IMG/VR virus record: IMGVR_UViG_3300047494_000107 | Span: 1-64,000 of that record | Source: a virus | DNA length: 64,000 bases | Direction: 5' to 3' (one strand) | Shown here: one piece after another, positions 48,719-57,645 of the stretch | How the letters are laid out: each line of letters starts with the position of its first letter | Position numbering within the stretch: position 1 is the stretch's first letter | Translations under genes and position numbers: made by a program | The notes under the pieces: generated by a model | What the model saw: only the letters and a program-made list of their open reading frames with translations | Database searches by the model: none | Told to the model about the DNA's origin: nothing

Positions 48719-50358
48719 TGATCAGCATCTCCCAATGCTTCATCGAGGTATACCCGTTCGAAGGCACGCCCTACGCCATCTCCTCGCCGAACATCCTCGC
48801 CGTCACAACCTCACGCAACATCCGCGAACCGGCTGGGTCTTTCTCTTTGTCATTGCGACCTGGCGGTCCTGGCGGTGTCGACGCCATCCCAACGTGGACA
48901 CAAATCATCACGCCGATGTCGCTCGTGCTGATCGGCATGCGGCGCGGTACGCATTCTCAGATCGTCATGATTGGTCTCGTGAGCGCTACGGCCGAAGACC
49001 AGGTTTGGCAGACGGGACGCGGCGCTCAGCGCGCCACGGTCGTCTCAGGCGGCGACTTTGGCTACTACTTCTCGCTGATGAACTACTACAGCTTGGGCTT
49101 CCTGGGCATGACAGCCGGCGCCGTGGCAGGAGAGGGGAGCCTGCTTCATACCGCAGTGGCTTTCCCGTCCATCTTGACCGGCAACGCCTACCAGTTCGGG
49201 CCGCCAGATCAGATTGGGCTGGCGTTCTACAACAACATCATGGTCGGGCCTGACGGGCTTCTGGCCAACAGCTTCGTGCCGTACCAGAACAACGCGCGCA
49301 TCCACATACGCGACGTGATCGGGACCTTCGTCGAGAAGTTCTACGACCTGATTATCCCCAACAACTCTGTCTTCATCACGACGGAAGGGTCGTGGCTGTC
49401 CAAGTTCTTCAACCTGTTCATGTTCCCGGTCTACGAGTTTTTCGTCACGACAGCGCCGCTGAACTACTACGGGACAGCGTCAGGGCAAAGCGCCGGCTAC
49501 TCTTTCACGATGAAGAGCATGCCCGAGGCAAAGGCTAGCGCGCCTGTCATGGTGGCACGGCTCAACCCGACACCGACGTTCACGACGACCTCCAACGGGT
49601 TCAACCAGGCGTTCAAATTGACCGGCATGGACATGTCACGCTGGAGTGCTCTGCCGGTGTTCACGCCGGAAGCCGGGTTCATTCAGTCGCATGTCGGGTT
49701 CTCCATGGACGAGGTGCGCAACTTCTACATCTTGAACCCTGTCGCCATGCGCAGCCTGACCGGCGACACGAACACCCAGACGAACATATTCGCATTTTCG
49801 ACCTACGGCATGGTCGACCCAGCGAGCGTGGTGCGGTACGGCTATAGGCCAGAGATCACGGCGACAGACTACTTCTCTGATCCGAACGGTTTGTACGCCC
49901 AAAAGGGCACCGTCGATGCGTCGCAGACCTTGTCCGTTATCTTGGCGCGAATTGCGGCGCACTACCACCCGACGCAGTTCATGGCACGGGCCGAAGTGAC
50001 GCTGCCGCTGAGGCCAGACATCATGATCGGCAATGTGTTTCGCTACGCGCCGTTCAAGGGGCAGCCGACGTGGGACTTCTACATCGAAGGCATTTCGCAC
50101 GTCTTTGACTTTGAACACGCGCAATCGGTGACGACGTTGAACCTGTCCCGCGGTCTTCCGTCGTCGATCTACGCTGACAGTTCAAGCGCTGGGCTGTTGA
50201 TGAGCGTCCACACGGGGAACGCGCAGAGAGTCGACGGAGTCTACGAGGCGGGGCTGCCGGCTGGAACAGGCCCCGCTCTTGAGTCATTCACACCCGGACC
50301 GCAGATCAATCAGTTCCTGGGGCAGATCTCCCCAGGTTTCACACAGCCGCAGTTTTAG
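48718..50358 (+). CDS. Tail hub / late control D-like protein
   Basis: 546 aa; ATG shares one base with the previous stop. Residues 1-110: SISQCFIEVYPFEGTP, TTSRNIREPAGSFSLSLRP, ITPMSLVLIGMRRG and QIVMIGLVSATAEDQVW, RATVVSGGDFGYYF, the pattern of gp27/gpD-type hub proteins. Further beta-rich segments contain YGYRPEITATDYF and YIEGISHVFDFEHAQSVTTLNLSRG, again hub-like. Ends in Gly/Pro-rich sequence. Last gene of the rightward tail cluster; its 3' end overlaps the convergent gene by four bases. Confidence 0.65.
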   Translation: MISISQCFIEVYPFEGTPYAISSPNILAVTTSRNIREPAGSFSLSLRPGGPGGVDAIPTWTQIITPMSLVLIGMRRGTHSQIVMIGLVSATAEDQVWQTGRGAQRATVVSGGDFGYYFSLMNYYSLGFLGMTAGAVAGEGSLLHTAVAFPSILTGNAYQFGPPDQIGLAFYNNIMVGPDGLLANSFVPYQNNARIHIRDVIGTFVEKFYDLIIPNNSVFITTEGSWLSKFFNLFMFPVYEFFVTTAPLNYYGTASGQSAGYSFTMKSMPEAKASAPVMVARLNPTPTFTTTSNGFNQAFKLTGMDMSRWSALPVFTPEAGFIQSHVGFSMDEVRNFYILNPVAMRSLTGDTNTQTNIFAFSTYGMVDPASVVRYGYRPEITATDYFSDPNGLYAQKGTVDASQTLSVILARIAAHYHPTQFMARAEVTLPLRPDIMIGNVFRYAPFKGQPTWDFYIEGISHVFDFEHAQSVTTLNLSRGLPSSIYADSSSAGLLMSVHTGNAQRVDGVYEAGLPAGTGPALESFTPGPQINQFLGQISPGFTQPQF

Positions 50359-50699
50359 AAGTGCGTCGTACCGTCAGGGTCGATCGTCTCACCATCGACA
50401 GGCGGTGTTGAGTCGGGGGACGACGTGGTTGCCGGCGCCGACCCAGGTTTCGTGTCGTCGGTCTTAAGCGTGATGTGTGTGTTCGGGAACAGGTCGCGCA
50501 GGGCGTAGCAGCGATGGTCGACGATCTGAAGATGCGCCTTGGTTGCCTTTTCGGAATTGACTTTGTAGTATTTGTCGCACTCGACAACCGTCATGAGCGT
50601 CGGCTGTTCCACGCTGGCGACGTGGCAGGTTGCGGCTGAGGGGGCTTGACCCGCCGCGCAGACTGTCATCAGAAGTCCGAAGATCGTAGGCGCCGCCAT
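50355..50699 (-). CDS. Exported small protein, 114 aa
   Basis: N-terminal signal peptide (MAAPTIFGLLMTVCAAGQAPSAA), then a small domain with Cys in ATCHVASVEQP, VVECDKYYKV and DHRCYAL and a Pro/Asp/Thr-rich tail. Likely periplasmic. Last gene of a leftward run of small accessory genes. Not recognised. Confidence 0.6.
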   Translation of the reverse strand: MAAPTIFGLLMTVCAAGQAPSAATCHVASVEQPTLMTVVECDKYYKVNSEKATKAHLQIVDHRCYALRDLFPNTHITLKTDDTKPGSAPATTSSPDSTPPVDGETIDPDGTTHF

Positions 50700-50700
50700 G

Positions 50701-50967
50701 TCAGGTATCCTTCTGGGTTGAAAGTCGGTTCAGTTTTCGCTCGTCACGCTGGAAACCCGCCACGCTGAGCAGGATGGCGGGGTCCATGGCCAAGGCCGTC
50801 GCCATGTCGGCAAAGAAAGTGTCATGCGGGACGCGCTTGCCGGCGACGACGATGGATATGTACGCAGGGCTTTTGCACATCACTTGCGCCAGCTTTGACT
50901 GGTTCCAGCCAAGCTCGGCGAGGCGCGTTCGGATGACGTGGCCGATCGTAGGCATGTAGCCGTTCAT
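50701..50967 (-). CDS. XRE-family helix-turn-helix regulator
   Basis: 88 aa. A full HTH-XRE domain: GHVIRTRLAELGWNQSKLAQVMCKSPAYISIVVAGKRVPHDTFFADMATAL, then a short charged tail. Could be a phage repressor or regulator of its own operon. Start at 50967 overlaps the stop of the upstream gene; ATG 50955 is an alternative. Confidence 0.8.
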   Translation of the reverse strand: MNGYMPTIGHVIRTRLAELGWNQSKLAQVMCKSPAYISIVVAGKRVPHDTFFADMATALAMDPAILLSVAGFQRDERKLNRLSTQKDT

Positions 50968-51296
50968 TCGTTGTCACCGTTTTCAAGATACTCGCAGTGG
51001 AAATGCTCGTCGTCTCCTTCGACGCCCCAGACCATGACACAGGGGCCGTTCACGTCGTCAATCAGGTCGGCGTGGTGGAATATCAGGCTGGACGGTTTTC
51101 CCAGACCCCAGAGGGTTCGAATGTCTGCAATCGTCCTCTCGACGATGTCGTCCAACGGGACAGGCCCTTTCCAGGCCAGCGAAATAGGGCCTTCGTATCT
51201 CGGGTATCGCTCTTTGGCTTTAAGCATGGTGATTTCGTCCGTGATGTCGACGGGGTCCAACGCGACGTATCCGAGTTTGTCTGTCACAGGAACCAT
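50964..51296 (-). CDS. Hypothetical protein, 110 aa
   Basis: From ATG 51296. MVPVTDKLGYVALDPVDITDEITMLKAKERYPRYEGP..., then IVERTIADIRTLWGLGKPSSLIFHHADLIDDVNGP and an acidic end. Soluble alpha/beta protein. Overlaps neighbours on both sides. Not recognised. Confidence 0.6.
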   Translation of the reverse strand: MVPVTDKLGYVALDPVDITDEITMLKAKERYPRYEGPISLAWKGPVPLDDIVERTIADIRTLWGLGKPSSLIFHHADLIDDVNGPCVMVWGVEGDDEHFHCEYLENGDNE

Positions 51297-51448
51297 CTCG
51301 CCAAACTGGCAAGTGCTAGCAGCCCGATTACGCAGAAGCCATGAACCACCCCGTTGCAAGCGGGACAGTCTTCAAACGGCCAATGGATAAACCAGGGGCA
51401 GCCACAGTCTCGCTTGCGGCTCTGAGCACCCTCGCCGTCATTCGACAT
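51284..51448 (-). CDS. 54-aa Cys-rich membrane peptide
   Basis: ATG 51448. MSNDGEGAQSRKRDCGCPWF..., DCPACNG, then a membrane helix VVHGFCVIGLLALASLARWFL at the C-terminus. The CGC and CPAC pairs could bind metal. Overlaps the gene upstream and the next one, as is usual here. Not recognised. Confidence 0.5.
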   Translation of the reverse strand: MSNDGEGAQSRKRDCGCPWFIHWPFEDCPACNGVVHGFCVIGLLALASLARWFL

Positions 51449-51620
51449 CAACACAGTCCTCCGGTGAATACGCCTCGCAAGCCAGATCCAGCTTAGCGAA
51501 AGCGCCGGGCAGGCCGCAGTCGCCGACCTTCCCGTTAGTTGCTCGGACAAGAGACCAACGCGCCAGGACTTCCTCGGCAGCGTCAAGTAGCTTGGCTTCT
51601 CGGTTGGCTGGCTCAGAGAT
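51438..51620 (-). CDS. 60-aa protein, probable ATC start
   Basis: The frame reads SEPANREAKLLDAAEEVLARW..., then GKVGDCGLPGAFAKLDLACEAYSPEDCVDVE, a convincing small protein. An in-frame stop lies just upstream and no ATG, GTG or TTG is available, but GGAGG sits six bases before an ATC (51620-51618). An unusual ATC initiation is the simplest reading; a sequencing error is the alternative. Confidence 0.5.
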   Translation of the reverse strand: MSEPANREAKLLDAAEEVLARWSLVRATNGKVGDCGLPGAFAKLDLACEAYSPEDCVDVE

Positions 51621-51837
51621 CTGAAGCCTCCATCCGGTCTAACGCACGTGTCAGGTTCGCCGTCATGTAGCCCACCACAGATTCGGCATTCAAATTCATT
51701 CCGTGAAGCGTACCGTCTACGTATAGATGAAACCGCACACCCCTTTCCGGGTGGTTTTTCCACGTGAAAGCCGAGACCTTGAAGGACTCACCGAGGATTG
51801 TGCCTTCGGCTACGTCAGTCTCATGCACGTCAGACAC
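51613..51837 (-). CDS. Hypothetical protein, 74 aa
   Basis: GTG 51837 with AGGAGG eight bases upstream. MSDVHETDVAEGTILGESFKVSAFTW..., FHLYVDGTLHGMNLNAESVVGYMTANLTRALDRM: a small alpha/beta protein. Overlaps the previous gene by eight bases. Not recognised. Confidence 0.65.
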   Translation of the reverse strand: MSDVHETDVAEGTILGESFKVSAFTWKNHPERGVRFHLYVDGTLHGMNLNAESVVGYMTANLTRALDRMEASDL

Positions 51838-52339
51838 GCTCAACCCTCCTCGTGATCTCCTGAACAGAAAACGGAAGGCCGCCGGTCAAGTGCCCAGCCG
51901 TCACAGCATCATGAATCGTGTCCATGACGGCGATGCACTGTGCATTGCGATAGAGCGCGAACTTGCCGGTATAGTTCGGCTCTAGCCTGTCAAGGTCGGC
52001 GAGGAACGCCTTGTGGTTAGCGTCGACCTCAGTCTGCTGCGCCTTCGCCTCGTCAACCGCGGTATCGCGCCGCCAACCAAACGGCAAGAGATCGGCGTGC
52101 GGCACGGGCTCGCCGGCTGCAGCCGCGGCTAAGTTGTCCAGCAGTTTGGTGATTTGATGCTGGCCCGGCTCATCGGGCTTCATCTGCCAGTAGCCGAGCA
52201 AGTCGGCGAGAAAGCCTACTGCTTGATACACCTCGGCGCAGACGTCTTGCGCGTCGGACAGAGTGGCGACATGTGTCGGCCACGGGCTTATCCGGCTGTA
52301 CGGCTGGGACCTGATGTCACGGTAAGCTGTATCACCCAA
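51830..52339 (-). CDS. Hypothetical protein, 169 aa
   Basis: Start taken at TTG 52339 (GGAG eight bases upstream); ATG 52381 is possible. Helical: VCAEVYQAVGFLADLLGYWQ, then ITKLLDNLAAAAAGEPVPHADLLPFGW and HKAFLADLDRLEPNYTGKFALYRNAQCIAVMDTIHDAVTAG. Not recognised. First gene of the small leftward cluster. Confidence 0.6.
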   Translation of the reverse strand: MGDTAYRDIRSQPYSRISPWPTHVATLSDAQDVCAEVYQAVGFLADLLGYWQMKPDEPGQHQITKLLDNLAAAAAGEPVPHADLLPFGWRRDTAVDEAKAQQTEVDANHKAFLADLDRLEPNYTGKFALYRNAQCIAVMDTIHDAVTAGHLTGGLPFSVQEITRRVERV

Positions 52340-52443
52340 GCGGGCGTCTCCTCGCAGCGTCTCGCTACAAGGTGTCAACATCCCCCAGGTGTGTCAAGCG
52401 GATTGTATCAAGGCAGATTAGCCGACCCACTCTATGATACACA
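52340..52443 (-). promoter_or_regulatory. Control region between tip fibre and small gene cluster
   Basis: On the minus strand: TTGACA at two places (in CTTGACACACC and GTTGACACCTT), TTGATACAA and GTGTATCATAG. It could carry the promoter for the cluster ending at 50355. The heptamers (TGTATCA) at 52405 and 52433 belong to the window-wide motif. Confidence 0.4.
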
Positions 52444-53632
52444 GACCGTCAGCGCCGTTGCCGCCTCCGTAGCCGTTGCCGCCCGCGCCGTTGCCGCCCA
52501 TGCCGGGGTAATTTCCGGGCGAGCCTGCGCCGCCCAAGTTACCTGTTCGGCCGCCGCTGCAGAACGACCCGCCGCCCACGCCACCTACGATAGCACCTGC
52601 AGCTATTCCAATGGAGAACCCGCCGAAGTTGCCGGTAAAGGCCAGACCGCCTGTGGCCGAACCTGGCGTTCCTCCCGAGTTCCCGTTGCCTGCCCCCGCG
52701 CCACCACCATAAGCGATGAGCGTCCCAAACACGGACGCGTTTCCGGCCGCACCATTCGCAGCCGCTCCGCCGCCCGCGCCGCCCGCGCCCACCGAGAAGC
52801 TCAGCACCTGCCCCGACGACACGGTGATGATGTTCTCAACATAACCAGCGCCTCCGCCACCCGTGCCACCCGCCGCCGAGCCGCCGCCACCACCGCCGCC
52901 ACCGCCGCCCCAAAGTCTGATTTTTGCGTAATTTACGCCTGCTGGGACGGTCTGCGTACTACTGCCCGGCCCGAAAATGAGCAGTGCTTTCGGAACCGCG
53001 GAGAAAGTCGGACGACCGTCCGCGTCAACGGTTACCAGACTGCTGGCATATGTCCCCGACGGAATATCAAGCTGAGCCCCGGCACGAACTTGGAAGGCTG
53101 TGGAGAAGTTCGTAACCGTCGTACTGCCGTGTGTGAGCGTCCCTCGCGCAATCTCCAGACTGCCGGCCGGCGTCGTCGTACCAACGTTCAGCGAAAAGCT
53201 ATCGACCACATTCGAATACGCCACGTATGGTATGAAGTTAGGGTCATACGAAGGGTGCCCCTGGGGCGGTCCGATCACCGTGAACGGACCTTGCTGCACC
53301 GTGGTCGGCGTCGCGTACCAATAGACGCTCAGCGTCCCACTACTCGGCACCAGCGACGTCGCGTTCACGACGTAGGTCTGCGTGTCCGACCCGTTCGTCG
53401 CCCCGTGCGCGCGAGCGGCGAAGTCTCCGTAGATCATCTCAAACGGCGCCGGGAATGTGGCCGTCAACGTCAACCCGCTGAAATTGTAAGTCGCGACACT
53501 CTGGTTTAGGAGCCCAATCTTGTTGGACCCGCGCTGCCGTTCAGCGATCGACGCCGTGACGGCTTGAAAAGCGGCGTCAAGCACAACGGACGAGACGTAT
53601 TGTTTATTTGAGAAGTTCGGTGTCGACGACAT
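52418..53632 (-). CDS. Tail tip fibre with glycine-rich adhesin
   Basis: 404 aa. N-terminal domain (PNFSNKQYVSSVVLDAAFQAVTASIAERQRG) anchors to the baseplate; middle beta domain with YWYATPTTVQQGPF. From residue 245 on it is dominated by Gly: GGGGGGGGGG, then FSVGAGGAGGGAAANGAAGN, ending LCIIEWVG. This resembles Gly-rich receptor-binding tips in which polyglycine helices are packed. First in gene order at the distal end of the leftward baseplate operon. Confidence 0.7.
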   Translation of the reverse strand: MSSTPNFSNKQYVSSVVLDAAFQAVTASIAERQRGSNKIGLLNQSVATYNFSGLTLTATFPAPFEMIYGDFAARAHGATNGSDTQTYVVNATSLVPSSGTLSVYWYATPTTVQQGPFTVIGPPQGHPSYDPNFIPYVAYSNVVDSFSLNVGTTTPAGSLEIARGTLTHGSTTVTNFSTAFQVRAGAQLDIPSGTYASSLVTVDADGRPTFSAVPKALLIFGPGSSTQTVPAGVNYAKIRLWGGGGGGGGGGSAAGGTGGGGAGYVENIITVSSGQVLSFSVGAGGAGGGAAANGAAGNASVFGTLIAYGGGAGAGNGNSGGTPGSATGGLAFTGNFGGFSIGIAAGAIVGGVGGGSFCSGGRTGNLGGAGSPGNYPGMGGNGAGGNGYGGGNGADGLCIIEWVG

Positions 53633-53642
53633 AAGGCACCTG

Positions 53643-54284
53643 CTAGCTAGAAGGATTCAAACCTGGGTCAGTCAAGTAGATGTCAGGCAAAAGCGGCTGC
53701 GCGTTCTGCGTCGACGCCGACACCACGAGAGGAACAGCCGTCACACTGTCGTCGAGGTAGCTGCCTTCGACGCGATGCGTGTCGGTGTAGTTGATAGTAT
53801 CCAGGAACAAACCGCCGTCTTGTTGCACTAGGTTGAACGGGACACCGGCTGGCCGGATACGAGAGAGGCTCACGACGAAAGCGTTGATCGCCGCTGTTGT
53901 TACACCGTTCGGAAGCGTGATCGTATAGCCTACCGGCGTCCTATCCGAGACGGTTACCGGCTGGCCGAAAACGAACTGACCCCAGATCTCAATGGCCGGC
54001 GTTGTGCCGACAAAAGCCAAAACCGTGGCGACGATACGCGTTGAATACGAGCTGTCAGCTTCGTTCTGCGCCCGCTGAATACCGAGCAGCAATCCCCACA
54101 CGTCTAGCCAACCCCACTGGGCGCTCGAAAACGAGTTGATCTGAGCGGCGATCATGTCAGCGCTGCTCGTGAAGTCCGCCGCCGGCACCGCTGATGTATC
54201 CGACAACTGCGCGAACGTCGTGCCTGGGCGAAGATAGGTCGCCGGCTGGTCCGCCAGTTGTTTCAGGACATCAAAGAAGTTCAC
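53643..54284 (-). CDS. Baseplate protein, DUF2612-like
   Basis: 213 aa from GTG 54284, GTGA overlap with baseplate J. NFFDVLKQLADQPATYL, then SSAQWGWLDVWGLLLGIQRAQNE and a C-terminus with DGGLFLDTINYTDTHRVEGSYLDD. DUF2612/gpI-type proteins occupy this place after baseplate J. The full frame to 54335 is rejected because its extra residues overlap J and look out of frame. Confidence 0.7.
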   Translation of the reverse strand: MNFFDVLKQLADQPATYLRPGTTFAQLSDTSAVPAADFTSSADMIAAQINSFSSAQWGWLDVWGLLLGIQRAQNEADSSYSTRIVATVLAFVGTTPAIEIWGQFVFGQPVTVSDRTPVGYTITLPNGVTTAAINAFVVSLSRIRPAGVPFNLVQQDGGLFLDTINYTDTHRVEGSYLDDSVTAVPLVVSASTQNAQPLLPDIYLTDPGLNPSS

Positions 54285-55444
54285 GAGACGGAGACCGTGA
54301 GCGTGCTGAGAATGACGCGGTTTGGCGGCCCGCACGTGATACTCGGCACGGACGAGCCGCCGCTCGCGTAGGTCAGCGACACCGTGAGGGACGAGAAATA
54401 CCCAAGGCCAGCGTCAGCCGCCGCTGCGGCGATCTGTGATTGAGCGGCGGTGTTCGTAATCTGCAAGGCGGCAAAATAGTTCTGCACCTGCGTCTGCACC
54501 GCGACCGCAACCTGAGACGGCGACGCGCTCGGCAGAAGGGTTCCCGTCACGCCAACGTTCGCGTAGATAGGCGTAACCCCGCTCACGGTGTACGGGACAC
54601 CGGCTGGACGGTACCCCGACGTGTTTGTCGCCGCGCTCCCAAGCAGATAGGCCGCGCAGGCGCTTATCAGGTCCGGCTGAGCGCCGCCCGACCCGTCATC
54701 AATGAAGACAGTGAATCCTGCTGTGCCGCTGCCCGATCCAGACCCTGCGGTGATCCAAGGCTCCCAGCATGACGCGAACTGACAGACCGTGCCGCCTGAC
54801 CCTCTGACACCCACGCACGCGTTCGCCACAGCCGTTGGCGAGCAAAGGCCGAGTTTGGCCTGCGCCGCGGCTAGGCGGGCTAGCGTGACGCTTGGCGCCT
54901 CTGCCGACGCCCCGTTCGTGATCGGCGCCGCGTTGTTCACGTAGAGCGGGTAGCCGATGTTGCTCAGAATTTGCGTGACGGAATCAGCTGGCGCGTTGCC
55001 TGCCGCTCCGCCGATGAGCGCGGAGATCGACGCTGTGGCACCCGTGCCGCCGACAGATATCGTCGTGTCGATCGTCGTCTGATATTGCGCGCCGCCCGCC
55101 GTGGCGACGATTGTGCCGGACGGAATGTCGATGTCTTGCGACGCGGCCGGCGGCGAACTCGTGAACGACGTCGCGAACGTCACGCTTCCTGTAGCTTGCT
55201 GCGCGGGGTAAGCGGCGATCCCATACGCGGACGCAGACCCATACGCGAGGGCTTTCACGGCTTGTGCGGTCGTCGCAACACCTTCAAAGTCAAGCACACT
55301 ACCGAACGCTTCGGCCATGGTGCGCACTTGCGACCCAACGTTGTAGTCGGTCGGCTGGCCACTGAGCGCCGCAATGGTCGTGAGAGTACGCTGAGCGACG
55401 CTTGCGGTTGTCGGAGGCGCTGCGAGAGATGTCGTGCCAGACAT
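54281..55444 (-). CDS. Baseplate J-like protein
   Basis: 387 aa. PTTASVAQRTLTTIAALSGQPTDYNVGSQVRTMAEAFGSVLDFE is the typical gpJ start; then TGSVTFATSF, DIPSGTIVATAGGAQYQTT, GGAAGNAPADSVTQIL, and a late conserved ASCWEPWITAGSGSGSG / FTVFIDDGSGG. It forms the baseplate wedge. Start ATG 55444, downstream of the gp25-like gene. Confidence 0.9.
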   Translation of the reverse strand: MSGTTSLAAPPTTASVAQRTLTTIAALSGQPTDYNVGSQVRTMAEAFGSVLDFEGVATTAQAVKALAYGSASAYGIAAYPAQQATGSVTFATSFTSSPPAASQDIDIPSGTIVATAGGAQYQTTIDTTISVGGTGATASISALIGGAAGNAPADSVTQILSNIGYPLYVNNAAPITNGASAEAPSVTLARLAAAQAKLGLCSPTAVANACVGVRGSGGTVCQFASCWEPWITAGSGSGSGTAGFTVFIDDGSGGAQPDLISACAAYLLGSAATNTSGYRPAGVPYTVSGVTPIYANVGVTGTLLPSASPSQVAVAVQTQVQNYFAALQITNTAAQSQIAAAAADAGLGYFSSLTVSLTYASGGSSVPSITCGPPNRVILSTLTVSVS

Positions 55445-55462
55445 GAGACTGTTCCTGGTGGG

Positions 55463-56926
55463 CTAGCCCGGTCCTACCGGGGTAAATGTCTGGTTCACGC
55501 TGATCGGCTGCGTACCAAAGCCGACTGGCTGGACCGTGGCGCTGAAGGTGACCAGCGAATTGCCGCCGCTTGGCGCCGTGGCTGTCGCTGATACGACGCT
55601 GCTGACACGACCGTCGCTCAGCAGGGCGGACTCTCCATATGCGGAGATACGCTGCAGCTCGTACGCCGCCTGCACGCTGCCGACTTCTGGCGGTATCCGC
55701 GAGCCGAACTGCGTATGGTAGATCAGGTCGCCGATCGTCGTTTGGAGGCGACGCCCGAGCGAGAACGCCAGATTGGCGTAGCCTGTGATCGTCTGAAAAT
55801 CGCCCGTCCATGGCGGCATCGGCGCGTTCATCGGGCCGAGATAGATGTCGACACCGAGAATGTCGGTCACGTAGGACGGCACCGGATAGCCAGCGACATA
55901 GTTGCTGCCAAACGACGGCGGCAGAAGGATGTCGTTGCCATAGTTCGCGATCGTCGTGCTGTCCGGCGCATACCCCGTCCAAGGCGCTGACAGTCCGTTC
56001 AGGGCGGCGATGTTCGACCACTGGCTGTAATCGCCGAGATTACGGGCGGCAACGTCCATCAGACTGTCGTTCGTGCGCACCTGCGCGAGGTTGATCGTGC
56101 TGGACACGGACTTGCGCAGCGTCAACAGAAGGAGCGCCAAGTTGTCGGCCAGCAAGCCGAGCGTGTGCTTGATCGCGCCACATTCCTGGTTGATGAAGAC
56201 GTGCGGCGGCGAGAACAGGAGGCTTGCCAATGTCGTGAGCGTCGGCAGCGACACCATCTGATTCCAGAGAGTTGACGGGTCGCTGGCGCCCAGGACGTCC
56301 CGAGAATCGAACGGCCCCGATTGCAGGCTGGCCAAGCCGTTTGCGATATACGCAGACGAGGCCAGCATCCTCGCGGGGGCGTCTTGCGCCTGCGTGGCAC
56401 CCATGCCTTGGACCGTCACCACCGCGTCGAACACTTCCTGCCACGCAGCAACTTCGGCGTTGGCGTTTGCAACCAGACTAGCTGCGGTCAAGCCACTCGG
56501 GACAGCCTCGTAGGCGGATTGCAGCCAAGATTCGATGAGGCTGCCATAGGCAATGCACGGCTGGCTGGCCGTTAGGAGCGCGATAGCGTTCGTGGGTGTG
56601 GCAGCCGGTATGGCATAGGCGATGCCGGCTATTGCGGCTTCGAGCGCGGCGATGCGCGCATCGAACAGGATCTGCGTGGGCGTTGACAGCGACAGGTCAA
56701 GCGCCTGCGTCTCATTCAGGAAAATGAGTTCACCCTGCCACGCGTTCTGAGTTTGCCACGCCTGTATGGCGTACATGCCGTTACGAAGAGACGTATAAAC
56801 CGCCTGTATGGCGCTCGCGGAGTTGATGGGGTTGGTTGTGTCAAGAGTCGACGACAGCCACTGGACCGCGGCGTAGCAACAACCCCAGACCGCTCCAGGA
56901 TAGCCGATGTAAGCGCGACTGCTCAC
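55463..56926 (-). CDS. Baseplate protein with LysM-like and gp25-like domains
   Basis: 487 aa. N-terminal about 280 residues helical (AALEAAIAGIAYAIP, VANANAEVAAWQEVFDAVVTVQG), similar in layout to DNA-circulation/gpN-type proteins. About 285-340: SSTINLAQVRTNDSLMDVAARNLGDYSQWSNIAALNGL, a LysM-type segment. About 360-470: DFQTITGYANLAFSLGRRLQTTIGDLIYHTQFGSRIPP, the gp25/W lysozyme-like baseplate domain. The combination in one polypeptide is notable. ATGA-coupled to the gene upstream. Confidence 0.7.
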   Translation of the reverse strand: MSSRAYIGYPGAVWGCCYAAVQWLSSTLDTTNPINSASAIQAVYTSLRNGMYAIQAWQTQNAWQGELIFLNETQALDLSLSTPTQILFDARIAALEAAIAGIAYAIPAATPTNAIALLTASQPCIAYGSLIESWLQSAYEAVPSGLTAASLVANANAEVAAWQEVFDAVVTVQGMGATQAQDAPARMLASSAYIANGLASLQSGPFDSRDVLGASDPSTLWNQMVSLPTLTTLASLLFSPPHVFINQECGAIKHTLGLLADNLALLLLTLRKSVSSTINLAQVRTNDSLMDVAARNLGDYSQWSNIAALNGLSAPWTGYAPDSTTIANYGNDILLPPSFGSNYVAGYPVPSYVTDILGVDIYLGPMNAPMPPWTGDFQTITGYANLAFSLGRRLQTTIGDLIYHTQFGSRIPPEVGSVQAAYELQRISAYGESALLSDGRVSSVVSATATAPSGGNSLVTFSATVQPVGFGTQPISVNQTFTPVGPG

Positions 56927-57645
56927 GGATCGGCAATCGAGAACGACGGCACATTGTTGCCCGCTATGAAGTCGGTCAACCCGGAGCCTGTGTAAAGCGT
57001 CGCGAAAATGTTCAGGTTGTTGGCGACGTTCGCCGCGGTAGCCGTCGCCGACCCGCCGAACACATTGGCCAAAGCGTCAAGAACGCCGGTTATGGGGGCG
57101 CTGACTTTCTTGATCGCCACCAGCCGAAACCGGTAGTTGACGTAGAGCGGCCGGTCTTTTGACTGGTATAGCCCTTGCGGTCCTTCTGGCGCCACCTGCC
57201 AGTAGTCGTTCCGAAAATAATCGTAGAACTCCAGCGTATAGAGCGGCGCTTGCTGGGCGATCTGCGTCTGGTTAAGTCTGGCGAATTTCGCAAAGAGCAG
57301 TTCGACGGCCTGGACAGACGCGAGACCAGTGAACAAATAGCCGTCCGTCTGGTGGCGTTTGTTGCCGGTCGACCCTTCTATCGTGAAGACGGGCGGCGCT
57401 TGGCCGAACATGTCAACTTCGCGGTCCACGCCGCCTTGGAATGGTTGTCCCTGCGTATCGTAGACAGCCGTCATGGCCGTCCACTCTTTGCGGAGACTTT
57501 CAGGCGACATGGGAAACGTGTAGGTCAGGTATTCAGAACGCAGTTCGCCGGGTCCGCGAATCGACAGTGCGTAAATCGCCGCTTGGTAGTTTGGGTTGTC
57601 GATCGTCCTGAACGACATCCCTGTCGTGGAGATGAACTCGCTCAT
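56923..57645 (-). CDS. Baseplate/tail protein, 240 aa
   Basis: ATGA-coupled at both ends. YALSIRGPGELRSEYLTYTFPMSPESLRKEWTAM resembles baseplate proteins that precede LysM/gp25 proteins in contractile tails; later LEFYDYFRNDYWQVAP and a hydrophobic C-terminus. Assigned by position. Confidence 0.6.
   Translation of the reverse strand: MSEFISTTGMSFRTIDNPNYQAAIYALSIRGPGELRSEYLTYTFPMSPESLRKEWTAMTAVYDTQGQPFQGGVDREVDMFGQAPPVFTIEGSTGNKRHQTDGYLFTGLASVQAVELLFAKFARLNQTQIAQQAPLYTLEFYDYFRNDYWQVAPEGPQGLYQSKDRPLYVNYRFRLVAIKKVSAPITGVLDALANVFGGSATATAANVANNLNIFATLYTGSGLTDFIAGNNVPSFSIADP

Noticed and set aside
51284-51763. One 159-aa minus-strand gene
   Set aside because: It overlaps two better-supported small frames (51613-51837 and 51438-51620); only its C-terminal 54 aa with its own ATG looks real.
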